Source: Hymenoscyphus infarciens
Lineage: Eukaryota; Ascomycota; Leotiomycetes; Helotiales; Helotiaceae
DNA length: 36,935 nucleotides
Reading direction: 5' to 3'
Assembly (NCBI GenBank): GCA_001414345.1
Contig: LLCB01000437.1
Coordinates: forward strand, 1-36,935
The translations under genes were made by a program, and so were the position numbers. Within the stretch, counting starts at the first letter, position 1. Every line of letters begins with the position of its first letter. The notes under the pieces are model-generated. The model saw only the letters and a list, made by a program, of their open reading frames with translations, was not told the DNA's origin and made no database searches. This document shows positions 10,292 to 21,480 of the stretch, one piece after another.

Positions 10292-12147
10292 TCACGAAGA
10301 GGAAGAAATCCCCTTCACAGTCCCCGCTAAGATCCCTGCCCCAATAATCCCCCCATCATGACAAGGCGTCAAAACCACCCTCGGAAACTGTCCTACCACC
10401 TCCCCAAACTCAGCATCCATAATCGCATCCAAGAAGCCCTGACAATCTTCAAGGAAATCTTGAAAATGTGAAATACAACCTCCCGTATAACCAACCATCA
10501 ATTCCTCGATTTCGTACTTCATAATTGAAGGATGTTTGTGATTGCCATTACTTAAAGTCTCGGATGGGGACGAGGAGGGTAAAGAAGAAAGCTTGATTTC
10601 ATCAGCGCAAGATAGGAGACCGATGATTGCTGATGCTGTCATTCCTGCGGCACGGACTTGTATCGCTTTGCTGATTTTATAGACCATCTCAGCAGTTCCA
10701 TGGGTCCAGTGGAAGGCATCTTTTGCCGAGGAAGAAGGGATTTCTTTCTCCAATTGTCGAAGCATGGAGGGTTCGATATGTTGCAAATGAGGACCTAGAT
10801 TTCCCAAGAAGGTAGTGGAAAGTCCATTTCGTTGTAGTAAGAGAGGTGGAAGGTTTTTGGTTGCGATTTTGAGGTGATTGGTGAAGTAATCAATGATTAT
10901 CAGACGGCCTAGTTCGCCCAGGTAGCGGCCTGCTGTCATGTATTCAAACGGCATAAATCCCGGTGTATCGCCTTGGGAATCTAGAAGCTCGTCCCAATGG
11001 GTTATGAAGTTTGATTCTCGAAGTGCGGGGGCGGTTCCATTTATGGACCATTCTGTGTTAACTGTGATTTTTGTATCGTCTGAGGCTGTGCTGTCGTTGA
11101 GAACTTTGACTTGTGCTGGTCTCTTGCTTGCATGGAGTTTGGATAGGGCCAAGGGGATGGTTGCGTTGCATCCTGTGCCTACTATCAAACCCATAGCTGC
11201 TTTTCGCCTAGGGTTGCTACGAAGTTGGTAGGCGAAGGAGACTAGAGTTGCAACTGAGTCGTTGACTATTGCGTGGATCTTGATTGTTGGTAGTTTAGGA
11301 TCTCGCGAACTTTCGTAGCCTTCAGTAAGTAGTTTTCCAAGATCGGAATTTGATGTTATAGCGAAACCTTTGCCCATTGACATGAGGGTAGCATGGGATA
11401 ATGTGTGTTGGCTATAAAGGAAGTTAGCAAGCTTGTGGTACTCAATAGGGAAGAACATACATCATTGGAAATGAGAATGTAACACCCAAAGGGATTTCCA
11501 CTGGCAAATCTGCAGCCCATAGTTTACATCCATCTTGCACAACTTCAGCTATGCAAGAACCAATCCAAGCAAACAGATCTTCTGCTTTATTCCGTTTTAA
11601 TTGCTCTCCAATAGGCCATGATTTCTCGAGTCGTCTTCGGACACGCGATGTCTCTTTTGGTTCCCCGTTTGCAATTACTGAAATGCCATCCAATTTAGCC
11701 GTTTCTATCTCAGGGCCCAATAATTCGATGAAGCCGACTCTGAGATTTGTACCGCCGCTATGCACCGTCAGAGGAATTATTTAGCGGAGTCATGGAAACT
11801 CACATATCAATAGCTAGGTATCTAAACACTTTCATCAGCCAAAATTCAAATCAAACAACAACAACATCGCCTCCAAATCTCTCAAAACAAGGGGCATGCA
11901 ATCACATGACCATACTCCAATTCATCCAAAATGGAAAAGAGTAACCAAGAACTCACCTTCCACCTGCATCACCCACCGGTCTCAAAACGGAATCCGAGAT
12001 CGGCGTTGACAGGAACTGGTCCGTTGATTCCCTCGCCAACTTGACATATGTTGTAGCCAAACCCTTCGCTAGCCCATGGATCTTGCCAATATCACTCTCC
12101 AGCGGACGCAAGAAATCCTCTAAAGAGAGGGTTTCCGAGATAGCCAT
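10292..12147 (-). CDS. Hexokinase-family sugar kinase, possibly N-acetylglucosamine kinase type
   Basis: Four exons: 12147-11957, 11821-11804 (18 nt), 11757-11461 and 11411-10292, giving 541 residues. The introns are 135, 46 and 49 bp. The ATP-binding phosphate-1 motif DIGGTNLRVG begins at Asp69 and is assembled across the micro-exon. The sugar-binding region FSFPMIQHTL...GKGF lies around 165-185. The catalytic base Asp220 is in VNDSVATL, and VGTGCNATI is near 246-253. NTEWSINGTAP replaces the usual EWG-F segment of glucose-specific hexokinases. The family transfers phosphate from ATP to a hexose. Divergence from classical hexokinase suggests the fungal HXK-3/GlcNAc-kinase-like or regulatory (HxkC/XprF) branch, but I cannot separate these by eye. 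The catalytic Asp is kept, which argues against a dead regulator. No GlcNAc catabolic genes lie nearby. Confidence 0.88.
11804..11821 (-). other. 18-nt micro-exon of the sugar kinase gene
   Basis: On the minus strand this exon reads ATACCTAGCTATTGATAT. It is preceded by ...TTTAG and followed by GTGAGT. It starts after two bases of a codon and ends after two bases of the next split codon, supplying the YLAIDI residues of the phosphate-1 motif. Skipping it would keep the frame but delete six residues of the ATP-binding loop. Confidence 0.85.
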
Positions 12148-12700
12148 CGAAAGGTAAAGTAAGCAATGTTATCGATACAGCATCACAAGCGGGATTTGAA
12201 AGGAGTAGAGATTATTCCGTATTCTGCCTTTTCCGGAGAGAACTTCCGTGTTCGAGGTTTCGTCTTGTTCCGTTGGTAGTGCAAGAGAGAAAGGTGGGCT
12301 TGAATCCCCGAAGTCTGTGTTCCTTCCTATCTCGGATGCGAAATCCAACTATTCCCGTCCCGATGTGAATGGCTTTCTCACTCTTCTGTGCAATCAAATC
12401 AGTTGGTGTTTGTTGACTCGTCTGGAGAGAAATGTGTGGTGCGCAATCCGGGGGAATTAATCTATTTGGCTTCAGGTGAAAGATGGTGGTGTTCTTGGAG
12501 AGAGAATGAGGTCAGCTCGTTGCTTCGCCAAGGCCGTTTGGGGGAGTCTTGGAGGTGCAATCCCGAGACCTCCTAGCGTCATTTCATTTGTAACAACCAC
12601 AACCTCTCCTCTCCTCTCCTCTTCTCTCCCCTCATCTTCTCTCCTCTCCCAAGCTCAACGACGACCACGCAGACGAGTTGTTCATGTCTTCGCTATCAAT
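12148..12700. promoter_or_regulatory. Divergent promoter region, sugar kinase / GILT-like gene
   Basis: This 553-bp stretch separates two divergent start codons and must hold both promoters. A CT-rich tract (cctctcctctcctctcctct and following, 12602-12651) lies just upstream of the GILT-like start and fits a pyrimidine-rich fungal leader. The plus-strand frame is open from 12476, so a longer GILT-like protein starting at the ATG at 12506 is possible. Confidence 0.55.
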
Positions 12701-12704
12701 ATGA
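12684..12704 (+). promoter_or_regulatory. Six-codon upstream ORF overlapping the GILT-like start
   Basis: ATG TCT TCG CTA TCA ATA TGA ends at 12704, so its TGA overlaps the ATG at 12701 (ATGA). If transcription starts upstream, a ribosome terminating here could reinitiate on the main ORF. This holds only if 12701 is the true start. Confidence 0.4.
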
Positions 12705-13653
12705 CATTCGATCACGATCTCAAAATGAATAATAACGAATATCCAAGTGAAAAGGGCGCCCGAACGATAGCTATACCTTCCACCAATCCCGAAATGTTGC
12801 CTCGAGGTAGAGTCCGAAGGTGGATGGCAGGATTCACCGTGGTGGCCTTTTTCTATTTCCTTTGGTCCCTCGGGAATCCAAGTCCAACAAGTCCATTCTA
12901 TGGGAGAATACGACCATGCGATCATACTTTGGACGATACTGCGGTAGTGGGGGAAGAGAAGGTGGCTGAGAAGCCTTTGGTTCCTCTTGAAGCTCACATC
13001 ATGAGCAAATGTCCGGATGCACGGGTTCGTCACACACGTTTTCTTTTCGCAACTAGGAGGTTATGTTGGACTTATGCTCGACCCCGCATTTCTTAAGCAA
13101 AACTTAGTCTCTTCCTCGAAATCTATGCTAACTTGCTACCCCCCAGGACTGCCTCAAACTCCTCGTCCTCCCAACAATGCAACAAGTCCTTCCAAAAGTA
13201 AACTTCACACTCTCCTTCATCGGCACCCCCACCGCCAACGATGGCGTATCCTGCATGCACGGTCCTCCAGAATGTCTAGGAAACATCATAGAACTCTGCG
13301 CCGCCAGCCTCTACCCATATCCAAAGACCTACCTAGGCTTCACGATGTGTCTAACGAGGGACTACAAAGATATCCCGGAGAAGAGTTTAGTAGCAGATTG
13401 TGCCTTGGAACACGGAATCGATATGGATAAATTAGAGGAATGCGCTATTGAGGATGATGGCGGGAGAGGTATGGGGCTATTGAGAGATAGTGTGAAGAGA
13501 AGTGCGGATAAGGGGGTCACCAAGAGCTGCACCATCAGGTTGGACGAGGAGATTTACTGTGTTAGGGATGGAGGGGAGTGGAAGGAATGTCCAAATGGAG
13601 CGGGGGTGAATGATTTGGTCCTTGCGGTTGAGAAGAAGTATCGTGGTTTGTAG
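12701..13653 (+). CDS. GILT-family (gamma-interferon-inducible lysosomal thiol reductase-like) protein, membrane-anchored
   Basis: Two exons, 12701-13024 and 13147-13653, give 276 residues. The 122-bp intron has an unusual GTTCGT donor, a TGCTAAC branch site near 13125 and a CCCCAG acceptor. Residues 41-58 are a single hydrophobic segment after a basic stretch, so the protein is probably a type II membrane protein with a lumenal catalytic part. The GILT signatures are Cys104 and Cys110 in KCPDARDC, and CMHGPPECLGN at 144-154 followed by Cys159. Known GILT proteins reduce disulfides with a CXXC pair. Here the two cysteines are five residues apart, a spacing I believe common in fungal members, so activity is uncertain. 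The intron falls between the codons of this cysteine pair. The gene converges on DcpS with 93 bp between the stop codons. Confidence 0.85.
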
Positions 13654-13746
13654 TTTAGCATTATAGATACCTCGTCATCGTAATTCGTAATTCGTCAAGT
13701 TCTAACCTCTTACCTCTTAATATTCACAGTCGTCCAGTTTTCTCCT

Positions 13747-14841
13747 TCAAGACTTCGCCTCTTTTTCCCTCTTCAAAGGCTCAAAAACGTCTGTCCACAA
13801 CTCACTAGCTTCCCCAATCGTATAACTCATCTCCAACCTCTCCATTCCCGTCTCCTCATCTCCACCCATACACTCGAGCATCGAAATAATACCCTCTAAC
13901 CCCACCGCCTTCCCCGTCGCCTGCGTAGCTCCAGCCTCCAAAGCCACGTTCACAATATGAATATGGAAATGATAATAGGTAGGCTGATAATGAACATACA
14001 ACTTCAACATATCTCTCTCAAGCCCCTTCTCCCCAAAACACCCAATCGCGCTATCCAATATCCTCTCCCTCATCTCCCTCAACCAAGGAACATGTTTCTT
14101 CTTCAAATCCCTTAAAGACCAAATATCTCGCCTTTCCACCAAACCTAGGAGATGAAGAGAAGCTATGGTTTTGCGATCCCAATTTAAATCGGGTAAAAGA
14201 AGAAACCCTTCGGGATTTGGAGTTTCGGAGAGGGGCGTACGATAGATTACATCTTCCGATTCTGTGATGCCGGATATGATATTGTAGACCCAGTTTAGAC
14301 GACCTTCTGCACGCTTATTCTCCATGTATGGACGGACTTTTTGTTCGTATATTTGGGGAGTCTCATGGACGAGACGGAAACCTTGTTGGGAGTATTTCTT
14401 TAGATGCTGGCTCGTGCAAGGGTAGATGAGGTTTATTTTTAAATCTGTGTGTGTTTCTGCTTCTCCTTCTTTGCCTGTTGGGGTGTGTACTAGTGTTGGT
14501 GGGGGGGAGGAGGGCGAAGAGGCGAGATACCAGAAGTAAACATCGTTTGCGCCGAGGTTTTGTAGCTGTGAGAGGGATTTGGGTAATTGATTTAGGTAGA
14601 TGGGAGACGAAGGGAAGGGCGCGCGTTCGAGAATTAGGAGGGCGGGTTTGGAATCGATGGCTCCGTGGAGGATTATTCGGCGTCCTGCTTGGTCTAGTTG
14701 CTATGGTTTAGCTCAATTGTTTGCGACTGAATTGGAGGGGTTGAGGGAGGATGTGGGGTGTCTACCTTGGTTTAGGACTCGTTCGAATTGGAAGCTGGGG
14801 ATCAGCGCTTCGGCCGATTCTTTCGTGTGTGTTTCTGCCAT
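13747..14841 (-). CDS. DCS1: Scavenger mRNA decapping enzyme DcpS/Dcs1
   Basis: Exons 14841-14766 and 14693-13747 code for 340 residues; the intron is 72 bp with a GCTAAA branch site. The C-terminal HIT domain carries HYQPTYYHFHIHIVNV, in which His267, His269 and His271 form the triad and His269 is the expected nucleophile. The N-terminal half has the swapped-dimer domain of the family, including ERAPFP and GANDVYFWY. The LNWDRKTIASLHLLGLV segment before the HIT domain is also typical. The enzyme hydrolyses the short capped fragments left by 3'-5' mRNA decay, releasing m7GMP, in cytoplasm and nucleus. The ATG at 14841 is the first ATG in the frame and starts a typical N-terminus (MAETHTKESAEAL). 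Length agrees with other DcpS proteins. Confidence 0.95.
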
Positions 14842-16740
14842 GGTTTGGCTCAGGATTATGCTTGGCTTGCAATGGGTTTGTTGTGAGAGAAAATGCGAGG
14901 GTTGGAGGGGTAATTTGATCTCCTTTGGGGGCCTTGTTGGCGGTGAAACGCGGCAGAATAGTAATAATCCTAAAACCGAGATTCGAACTTGCGCGAGAGC
15001 CAACAAGGTTCGAAATGCTTTGAAACAATACTTTTAAAGTCCTTTACTGTTTCACACGACCAGAGCGACCGAGGCTCATACATTACTGCTTTTGGGGATA
15101 GTATTTCTTTATGTTTTAGTTGCAAGCGTGAAAACCCGGTTCACTTTGAATATTACGAAAGTGTTAGGGGTAGTGGAGTTTTGTAATCAAGTGTTCAAAG
15201 GGGCAAGTGAAGTAACCCAAGTTTAGTCGAAGTTCATTATCATCATCTTGTACCGGTACTTACATGTTCCTTACCTTCAAGTTTTGAAAAAATCCCTATC
15301 ATGGATAGTTACATCCTGTCGTTAAATTGAAACTTGATGAGGTGGCGTTTTCCATGAAAGTGTTTCGTCACCTTTTGCTCTGTTGCGAACTTCGAGACTT
15401 AGGATCCAATAGACCTCTAAAATTTCCCTTGAATGACTTGGGCTTGAAATGACAATTTAATGTTACCTTTGGCAAGCTACCAAAGTATGCATTTCCAACA
15501 AACACTAGGTACTCTGAAAGAAATCTTCCTGGCTGTTCTCGCTTAAAATACCTTGATAGAAACCCCCTCAACACCTAACCCCCACGAGCTCAACTAGTCC
15601 CAAAAAAGTAAATGCAAACACAGCCCACCCAGAGATAAAACTCTGTCTCTCACCCCTCTTCTCCCCTCGCATTCCCAACGTCGGCCAACACTTCTTCCAC
15701 AGTCACCCACAATCACCCCTACCCAGAGGCCCCCCTCAGCTCCCGCCCCAAACAGAGTGCAAAAGTGAAGCTTCTTAAAACAGTCAGGCTACATATGCTG
15801 TACCACCAGCCTCACATCAGCAAGACTGTCGATGACATCGTTTATCTGTAGCAAATCCCACTTTGCTATGTTAATGCACGTTCCTGCGTTCGTCTCGCTT
15901 GCCAATGGAATTCTGGAATTTTCCTCTGCAATGATAACGACTACCAAATCCACCCTTCATATCGCTACTTAGCTTCCTACGCCCAGGATTTAATTGCGTT
16001 CTGTAGATCTGGTACCATTGTGTACGGACAAGAGCTTGACACGTACGTTAACTTCACTTCCCATGATCTTTGAACTCGTAGTTCAGGGTTCCCAATGCTA
16101 AACGACTCTCCACCTCCATGACAAGAGGTGATGCATGTCTCGGAAGATAGAAGGCTTGCTAGCGAGTGGCTTGACGGAATTCAGGGATCGTTCAGAGAGA
16201 ACTCGAACCGAGATAAAATGGGTTGTTGAGAAATAGTAGCTTTTAATTCCAGGAAGCTTGATAGGATTGTGCATCTGAGGACAAGAATAATAAATCGCGT
16301 TGTTGCTATTGATTCTGATGAAGAATGATAGATTGAAAATATGATCTGGTGATATATTAATGAATGAATAGTAGGAAAGGATCTTCGTTCTCCTGTCCCT
16401 TGGTCGAGAAACTAGACATAGAATTCATGAGGAACTGCTATTTGCAGGTAACTTGCGAATAGCCTGAAATCACTTGAAATAAGCTATTTCTACTATGAAA
16501 TAAATCCTGCTCTGCTTCACCAAGCTCACCTTTCAATACAAAGCGAAAACAAAATTTAAATCAAGTATAGAGGATAACAAAAAAGATACACGATGTGAAC
16601 AAAAGAAAGGAACCTAGGTTCATGCATTTACATTCCCTCCCCAACCCGTCCATGCATACTACAGAAATATTCTAATATCCCTCCCCCAAAACGAGCTATT
16701 GGTACTATTCATACACTCCATACTCCCCAAATTACCAACC
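14842..16740. other. Long intergenic region, no gene recognised
   Basis: About 1.9 kb between the DcpS start and the CEF1 stop. The first few hundred bases should contain the DcpS promoter. Open frames here are short and low-scoring (for example 15368-15574 minus). No tRNA or rRNA is seen; a T-arm-like stretch near 14981 was tested and rejected. The base composition is normal and not RIP-like. An unspliced non-coding transcript cannot be excluded. Confidence 0.55.
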
Positions 16741-19153
16741 TCAATGCCACCCATTCACCTCACCACCACTCAGCCCATTCAACTCCTCCTTCCGAATTCT
16801 ATACAGATCCTGAGCCTCTCTCTCCCTTCTTGCCACAAAATTAACCTCCTCGCGTAAGCCTTCCAACCGTCTCTGAATCGCCGCTTCCTCACTGATCTGT
16901 AGTGTTTGGAAGGAATCCAGGGAGTGGGTGGCCTTGGTGAGTGCTTCAGCAGCTTCTCCAATTTTAGAACGAAGAATTTTGGCGCGGTTTTGGTAGCCCC
17001 CGAGGTGGAGAGCAAGCTTCTTTTCTGATTTGTTGCCAGCTTGGGCGGTTTCGACGATGGTATCTTGAATTTTCTAGCGGACGATGTTAGTGATTTGCTT
17101 TGTCAAATTGAGGAAATGGGAAACTTACATCGAATGCCTCAACAAGTATCTGGTGCTCATCAACTTCATCATCTCCATAACCATTCAGGCCAGGCAACAA
17201 GGATGAGCTGTGAGCATCATTCCAGGCTGCTTGGAAGAATTCAGGACCACCATCGGCGACCTCTCTAGGAACTTCCAGCATGATTTGCAGACGGGCTTGC
17301 GCAAGTTCATCATCCTCCATGGTTTCAATATGAGGGGTCTGGCCTTTGACCTTTGCACCTGGAACGGGATATCTGATAGCATCATTTGCGACCAGTATTG
17401 CGACCTCCTTCTCGATCGCAGCTAAAACAGGATCCGAAATAGTGGAAGCATTTTTAATGATCGCATCAATATCAAGGACTGAAGAACGTGGTAAGCCCTT
17501 TTGCATGACTTGAGTTCGTCGTCGGAAGTCAAGTTTCTCCTGGGCTTCTCGAATTTGCCGGTTTCGTCTATCTCGAATCTCGGCATCCTCCTCGGAAAGT
17601 TCTTCTTGTCCTGTGAACTCCTGTTGTTCTTCTGGTAATTCCAATTCCCATTCTGTATCTTTTGGTTTTGGCAATGAAGCGAGTCCTTGCTTCAATTTAT
17701 TTTTGTTGGCCATTTCTGCTAGTCTGAGATCTCTAGGAGTACTGCCAACTAATTGCATCTCGCCATCTGCGTTTAGTGCAAATGAATCGCGAGGTGTTCT
17801 CATAGGTGTGGCTCCAGGTAACCCTGGCGGTCGCATCGGTGTCGCTGCAACTCCATTTTGTCGGAAAGGGGTCGCCATTGGATTCGGAGTTTCCATTTGG
17901 TGTCTCCTTGGGGTCACACCATCAAAACCAGTACTTCCAGCTCCTTCGTGTAGGGGGGTATTATCCCCGCCTAGCAACGACGATTGGGTTTCTGTGAGGG
18001 CTCGAATATTTCGAATCTCGTTTGCGATATGGTCCTCCTGGGCAGGTGCTCTCGGGGTTCGTATTGGCGCTCCACTGTTTATGGTAGAATATGTGTTGAC
18101 TAAACCTCGAGTCGCATCGTTCTCACTTGATCTCGCCATGATATTTGCCCTCTCTCCAATCATCCCCATTTTCACAATTTCTTCCAGCTCCCCTTCTCCC
18201 ACCTGTGGTGTTGGTAAAACTAAAGCTCTCCGCTTGCTGCTTTGCTCGGCCTCTCGTATTTTTTGCATCTGACCTGCTTTCATGGCGGCTGTATAAGATG
18301 CGGATGGCGCTTCCTTCTCCCCCTTTCGTTTCTTGCGATCAGGATCTTCGTCATGGTCCCCCTTTCGCTTGTTCGCAAGTTGTTGTTTCCGAGGATCGAA
18401 AGCCTCTCTTTCTCTCTCATTCTGGATTGCCTCGGTTTCGGTGTCGAAAAATCCAGGAGCTGCCTTTTTCTCAAACGGAATGTCCGCATTGTAATCCATC
18501 TGACCCTTCTTCCGATTAACCACCTTGATATTGATTCCTGCATTCTTAAGTTCTCGGCGCTTCTGCAGAACTGCCAGACGTCGTGATTCCTCCAGCTGCC
18601 TCTCGCGAGCCTTCCTTTTTGCCTTCTTTCCCTGGGTGTTTGCCAAACGAGCACGCGCCTCACTCAGCATCTCCTTCTCGTCCTCATCCAAATCAATCGT
18701 ATCGGGTCTCGCAGGTTTCGATTCAGGATCGGGGTCGACTTCGCCGGGTCGCAATCGACGCACATCATCAGCGGATGGTGCTTGGGTTTCTCCCCCATCT
18801 GGTCCTCCTAGGCCTAAACCCCCAGCTTCCTTCTGCTCAGCTTCATCCAACAACTTCTGGTATCGTTCGAGGCATTGCGTCGCAGTTCGTCCAACCATAG
18901 GCGCAATCGTCCGCCATTGCGTTGGCATCAACTTCGCAAGATGCAGAAGTTTCTCATCCTCTTCCTTGCTCCATTCTATCTTTCGAATACCTGGGTCGAG
19001 CCATTCTCCCCATCTGGCCTTGCATTGCTTTGGTGTTTTCCGCGCGAGCAGCGAGGACACTCGAGCCCATTGATTCAGACCATATTTCGAAACGGACGCC
19101 TTCAGAACCTCGTCCTCGATATTCGTCCAGACTCCTCCTTTGACGACGGGCAT
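16741..19153 (-). CDS. CEF1: Pre-mRNA splicing factor Cef1/Cdc5 (Myb, Prp19 complex)
   Basis: Exons 19153-17129 and 17073-16741 give 785 residues; the intron is 55 bp with GTAAGT and GCTAG ends. Two Myb repeats open the protein: [11 protein letters not shown]...QWARVSSLL...CKARWGEWL at about 7-52 and [12 protein letters not shown]...[12 protein letters not shown] at about 58-104. A basic, coiled-coil-rich region with [23 protein letters not shown], characteristic of Cdc5 proteins, follows at about 180-235. A Pro/Thr-rich middle repeats ATPMR and TPR motifs, which resemble kinase target sites. The C-terminal exon forms an Arg/Glu-rich helix. Cef1 is a core subunit of the Prp19/NineTeen complex needed for spliceosome activation in the nucleus. 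The short final exon restores the expected C-terminal helical domain. Confidence 0.96.
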
Positions 19154-19533
19154 ATTTGCGATGTTGTAGGGGGTAGTTGAAGGTTGACTTGATCGCGACA
19201 GGTTTTTGACGGGTCAACACTTAATTCGCGTGCACGTGCCTCGCAGGGGTTGTCAGAAAGTATCAGTGAATTTGTTACAAAGGAGTAGGTAGAAATGTTT
19301 TTGCAATTCCGTGGCTAGGCTACCAATTGCCACTGGGTGAGGAGACCCTCAGCCTTGTTAACAAATACCATACATATGGTCTCATACATACTTTTGGAAT
19401 AACCCAATTGAATCTAATAGTTTCGAATAATAATTCATCTAAAAAGCTGGATTTTTGAAAACTATTTTCTCACGCCTTTTTTTGTCTGAATGAGAGAAAA
19501 CCATTTTCTTATTTCAACATCTCTATCTACAAT
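19154..19533. other. CEF1 upstream region up to the RIP block
   Basis: Non-coding, normal composition. It should contain the CEF1 promoter. It ends abruptly at the TTA that marks the left edge of the MITE at 19537. Confidence 0.6.
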
Positions 19534-19981
19534 TTAGGGCCTGTTTGGCTTGCTATGAGATAACATTAAATTATCTAATAAATATGCTAGGACCTTTTAA
19601 AAGTAGCTCGGCATATATTTATTTAATTATCCAATTATCTAATAATAAATTCTATAATCGTTTAGCTCTTTATTACAATTATCGGTAAGATTGATAATAG
19701 CCTCTAGTACTAGTATTAATAATATGAGGATAAAATATATACTAGAAAATATTCTAATTATCGTGGTTTTAATAATAATAGGATAATTACTTTTTTTTAA
19801 ATCTTTTAAATAAATATTAGATTATTTAGCTAAATAATCTAGCTTAAAAAATATACGGGCTAAACGATTCAGTATATATCAAAGTATTAAATATATTAAA
19901 TTATCCGTTATTATTATAATGCCTTTTTAGTAGTATATATACTAAATTATCTAAAAAATATACTAGCTAAACAGGCCCTTA
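19534..19981. mobile_element. MITE-like element, same family as 5-581
   Basis: The body is 19537-19978 (442 bp), flanked by TTA at 19534-19536 and 19979-19981. The left end reads GGGCCTGTTTGGCTTGCTAT. The right end in reverse complement reads GGGCCTGTTTAGCTAGTATA, so the first 14 bases differ by one G/A transition. A copy of the TIR core recurs internally in inverted orientation (gtttagct at 19660-19667, ggctaaac at 19858-19865). No coding capacity is seen. It is less decayed at the ends than the first copy. The TSD and termini again point to a PIF/Harbinger Tourist-like MITE. Confidence 0.75.
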
Positions 19982-20048
19982 GTCTCATTAGTATTATTCT
20001 ATAGTATCTCTTTAGTTATTCTTATACTCTACGTATAAACGCGTTTAG

Positions 20049-20092
20049 TAGTCTAGTTTAAAACTACTCTTATTTAGAGTAGTTTTAGACTA
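20049..20092. repeat. Hairpin in the RIP block
   Basis: The left arm TAGTCTA (5-nt insertion) AAACTACTCT pairs with the right arm AGAGTAGTTTTAGACTA across a TATTT loop. It may be a palindromic part of the original element. Confidence 0.5.
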
Positions 20093-20885
20093 AAATCTAG
20101 GTAGCTTTAAACTATAATACTACTAAGCTAGTTTAAGAGTGCTAAGATATTAAAATCTAAATTAAAGCTATTTATACTTACTCTATATATAGTAGAGGTG
20201 CGCTTCTTTCTACCTCTTTATTTAATCTCTCTCGCTCTCTTATATTCTTAATAACTTCTATCTTATAGAATTCTTTCTAGTATAGCTAATTACTACTATA
20301 AATAGATATGTTATACTACTTATATTAGCTCTTAGTCTAACGTAGGTAAGGTGAGCGTACTCTTTCTAAGAGTAATTCACTTAAAAGTTTATCTCTTTAT
20401 ATCTTATACTAATAATATAATCTTTTAGTAAGAGCTATATACCGAGTATAGAGATAGGTGAGGTATTACTTTTAAGCTTTTATAATATTATCTTCTTTAT
20501 TAAGATAAATAAATTAGCGCATAGGCTAGAAGTCTTTAAGTAGAGAGTATATAAGAGATAATTAGAAGGTTTTATATAAGGATCGTAGAGTAGAATCTAT
20601 ACTAAATATTAGTATATATCTCTTATCTAATTAGGTATACTTACTCCTATTCTAAAGCTAAAGTAAATAAGAGTTTACTATAATAACATCTATAAGCTAA
20701 TAAAATAAAGGCTACTATATCTTCCGCCGAGTTTACTAGGTTTTATAGTTCCTATATAATTAATCTATAATATCTACTTCTTCTATCTACCTATTATAAT
20801 CGTTAATAAATCATAGGATTAGCAGATTTTAGTAGAAGTTTATAGTATATTAAGGTCTCGGTTTATATACCTTTTAGACTTCTAA

Positions 20886-21229
20886 AGACAGTAGTAGCGA
20901 AGGTAATAATTAGTAGATAAAAGGCTTATAAGCGATCTTATTTACTATAGTACTAGATTAGTATAGGTATCGTCGCTCTCGTTAGTTATACTTCTTACTA
21001 GTATATATCGTAGAAAGTATTAATACTAGTATATTATCTTACTATATAAAGGCTAAAATTCAAGAATATACTAGGACGATTTTACTTATAAGATCGCTCT
21101 ATTATATACTAGGAGCCGCGGTAATAACCTTCTTCTATAACTCCTAGGATTATATACTCTAGGATTATAAGAGAGTATTATCGACCTTCTTCTTTCAGGT
21201 CTTAATTAGGTATAGAAAGAGTAGTTTAG
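20886..21229 (-). pseudogene. Coding remnant of a transposable element (nine in-frame TAA/TAG)
   Basis: Read on the minus strand from 21229, one frame keeps a protein-like sequence rich in Arg, Tyr and Leu (for example SYNPRVYNPRSYRRRLLPRL) but is broken by nine stops, all TAA or TAG and none TGA. This is the pattern left when CAA and CAG codons undergo C-to-T change. I cannot assign the protein to a transposase or polymerase family by eye. Confidence 0.45.
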
Positions 21230-21399
21230 TAATATAGGTATAGTAAGTGTCTACTACGCTAATACTAAGCTTAAAGAGCTTATTAAACAATTCTAGCGAC
21301 GAGAAGTAATTATCTATATATATTATAAATTAGTAAGATAGGTAAGGAAGTGACTTTATAAGTTAATATACTATTGAACCTATAGATAGAAATATTAGC

Positions 21400-21480
21400 T
21401 AGAGTTATACTAAAACAAGTTAAACTAGGGTTATATAGAAATAAGTTAAACTAGAGTTATATAGAAATAAGTTAAACTAG
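21400..21480. repeat. 26-bp tandem repeat, three copies plus a partial
   Basis: Units start at 21400, 21426 and 21452, each opening with tagrgttata and ending with agttaaac; a partial fourth starts at 21478. Copies 2 and 3 differ at one position (a g/a transition). Since 26 is not a multiple of three, the repeat was probably non-coding in the parent element. Confidence 0.75.

Noticed and set aside
12476..12700. N-terminal extension of the GILT-like protein
   Set aside because: The frame is open but begins at GTG; the extension is low-complexity and includes the CT-rich leader. An ATG at 12506 keeps it possible, so it is noted but not used.
14975..15015. tRNA-like T-arm (attcgaactt on the plus strand, GTTCGAATC in reverse)
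   Set aside because: The flanking stem does not pair (two of five positions fail) and no matching acceptor stem or anticodon arm is found upstream.
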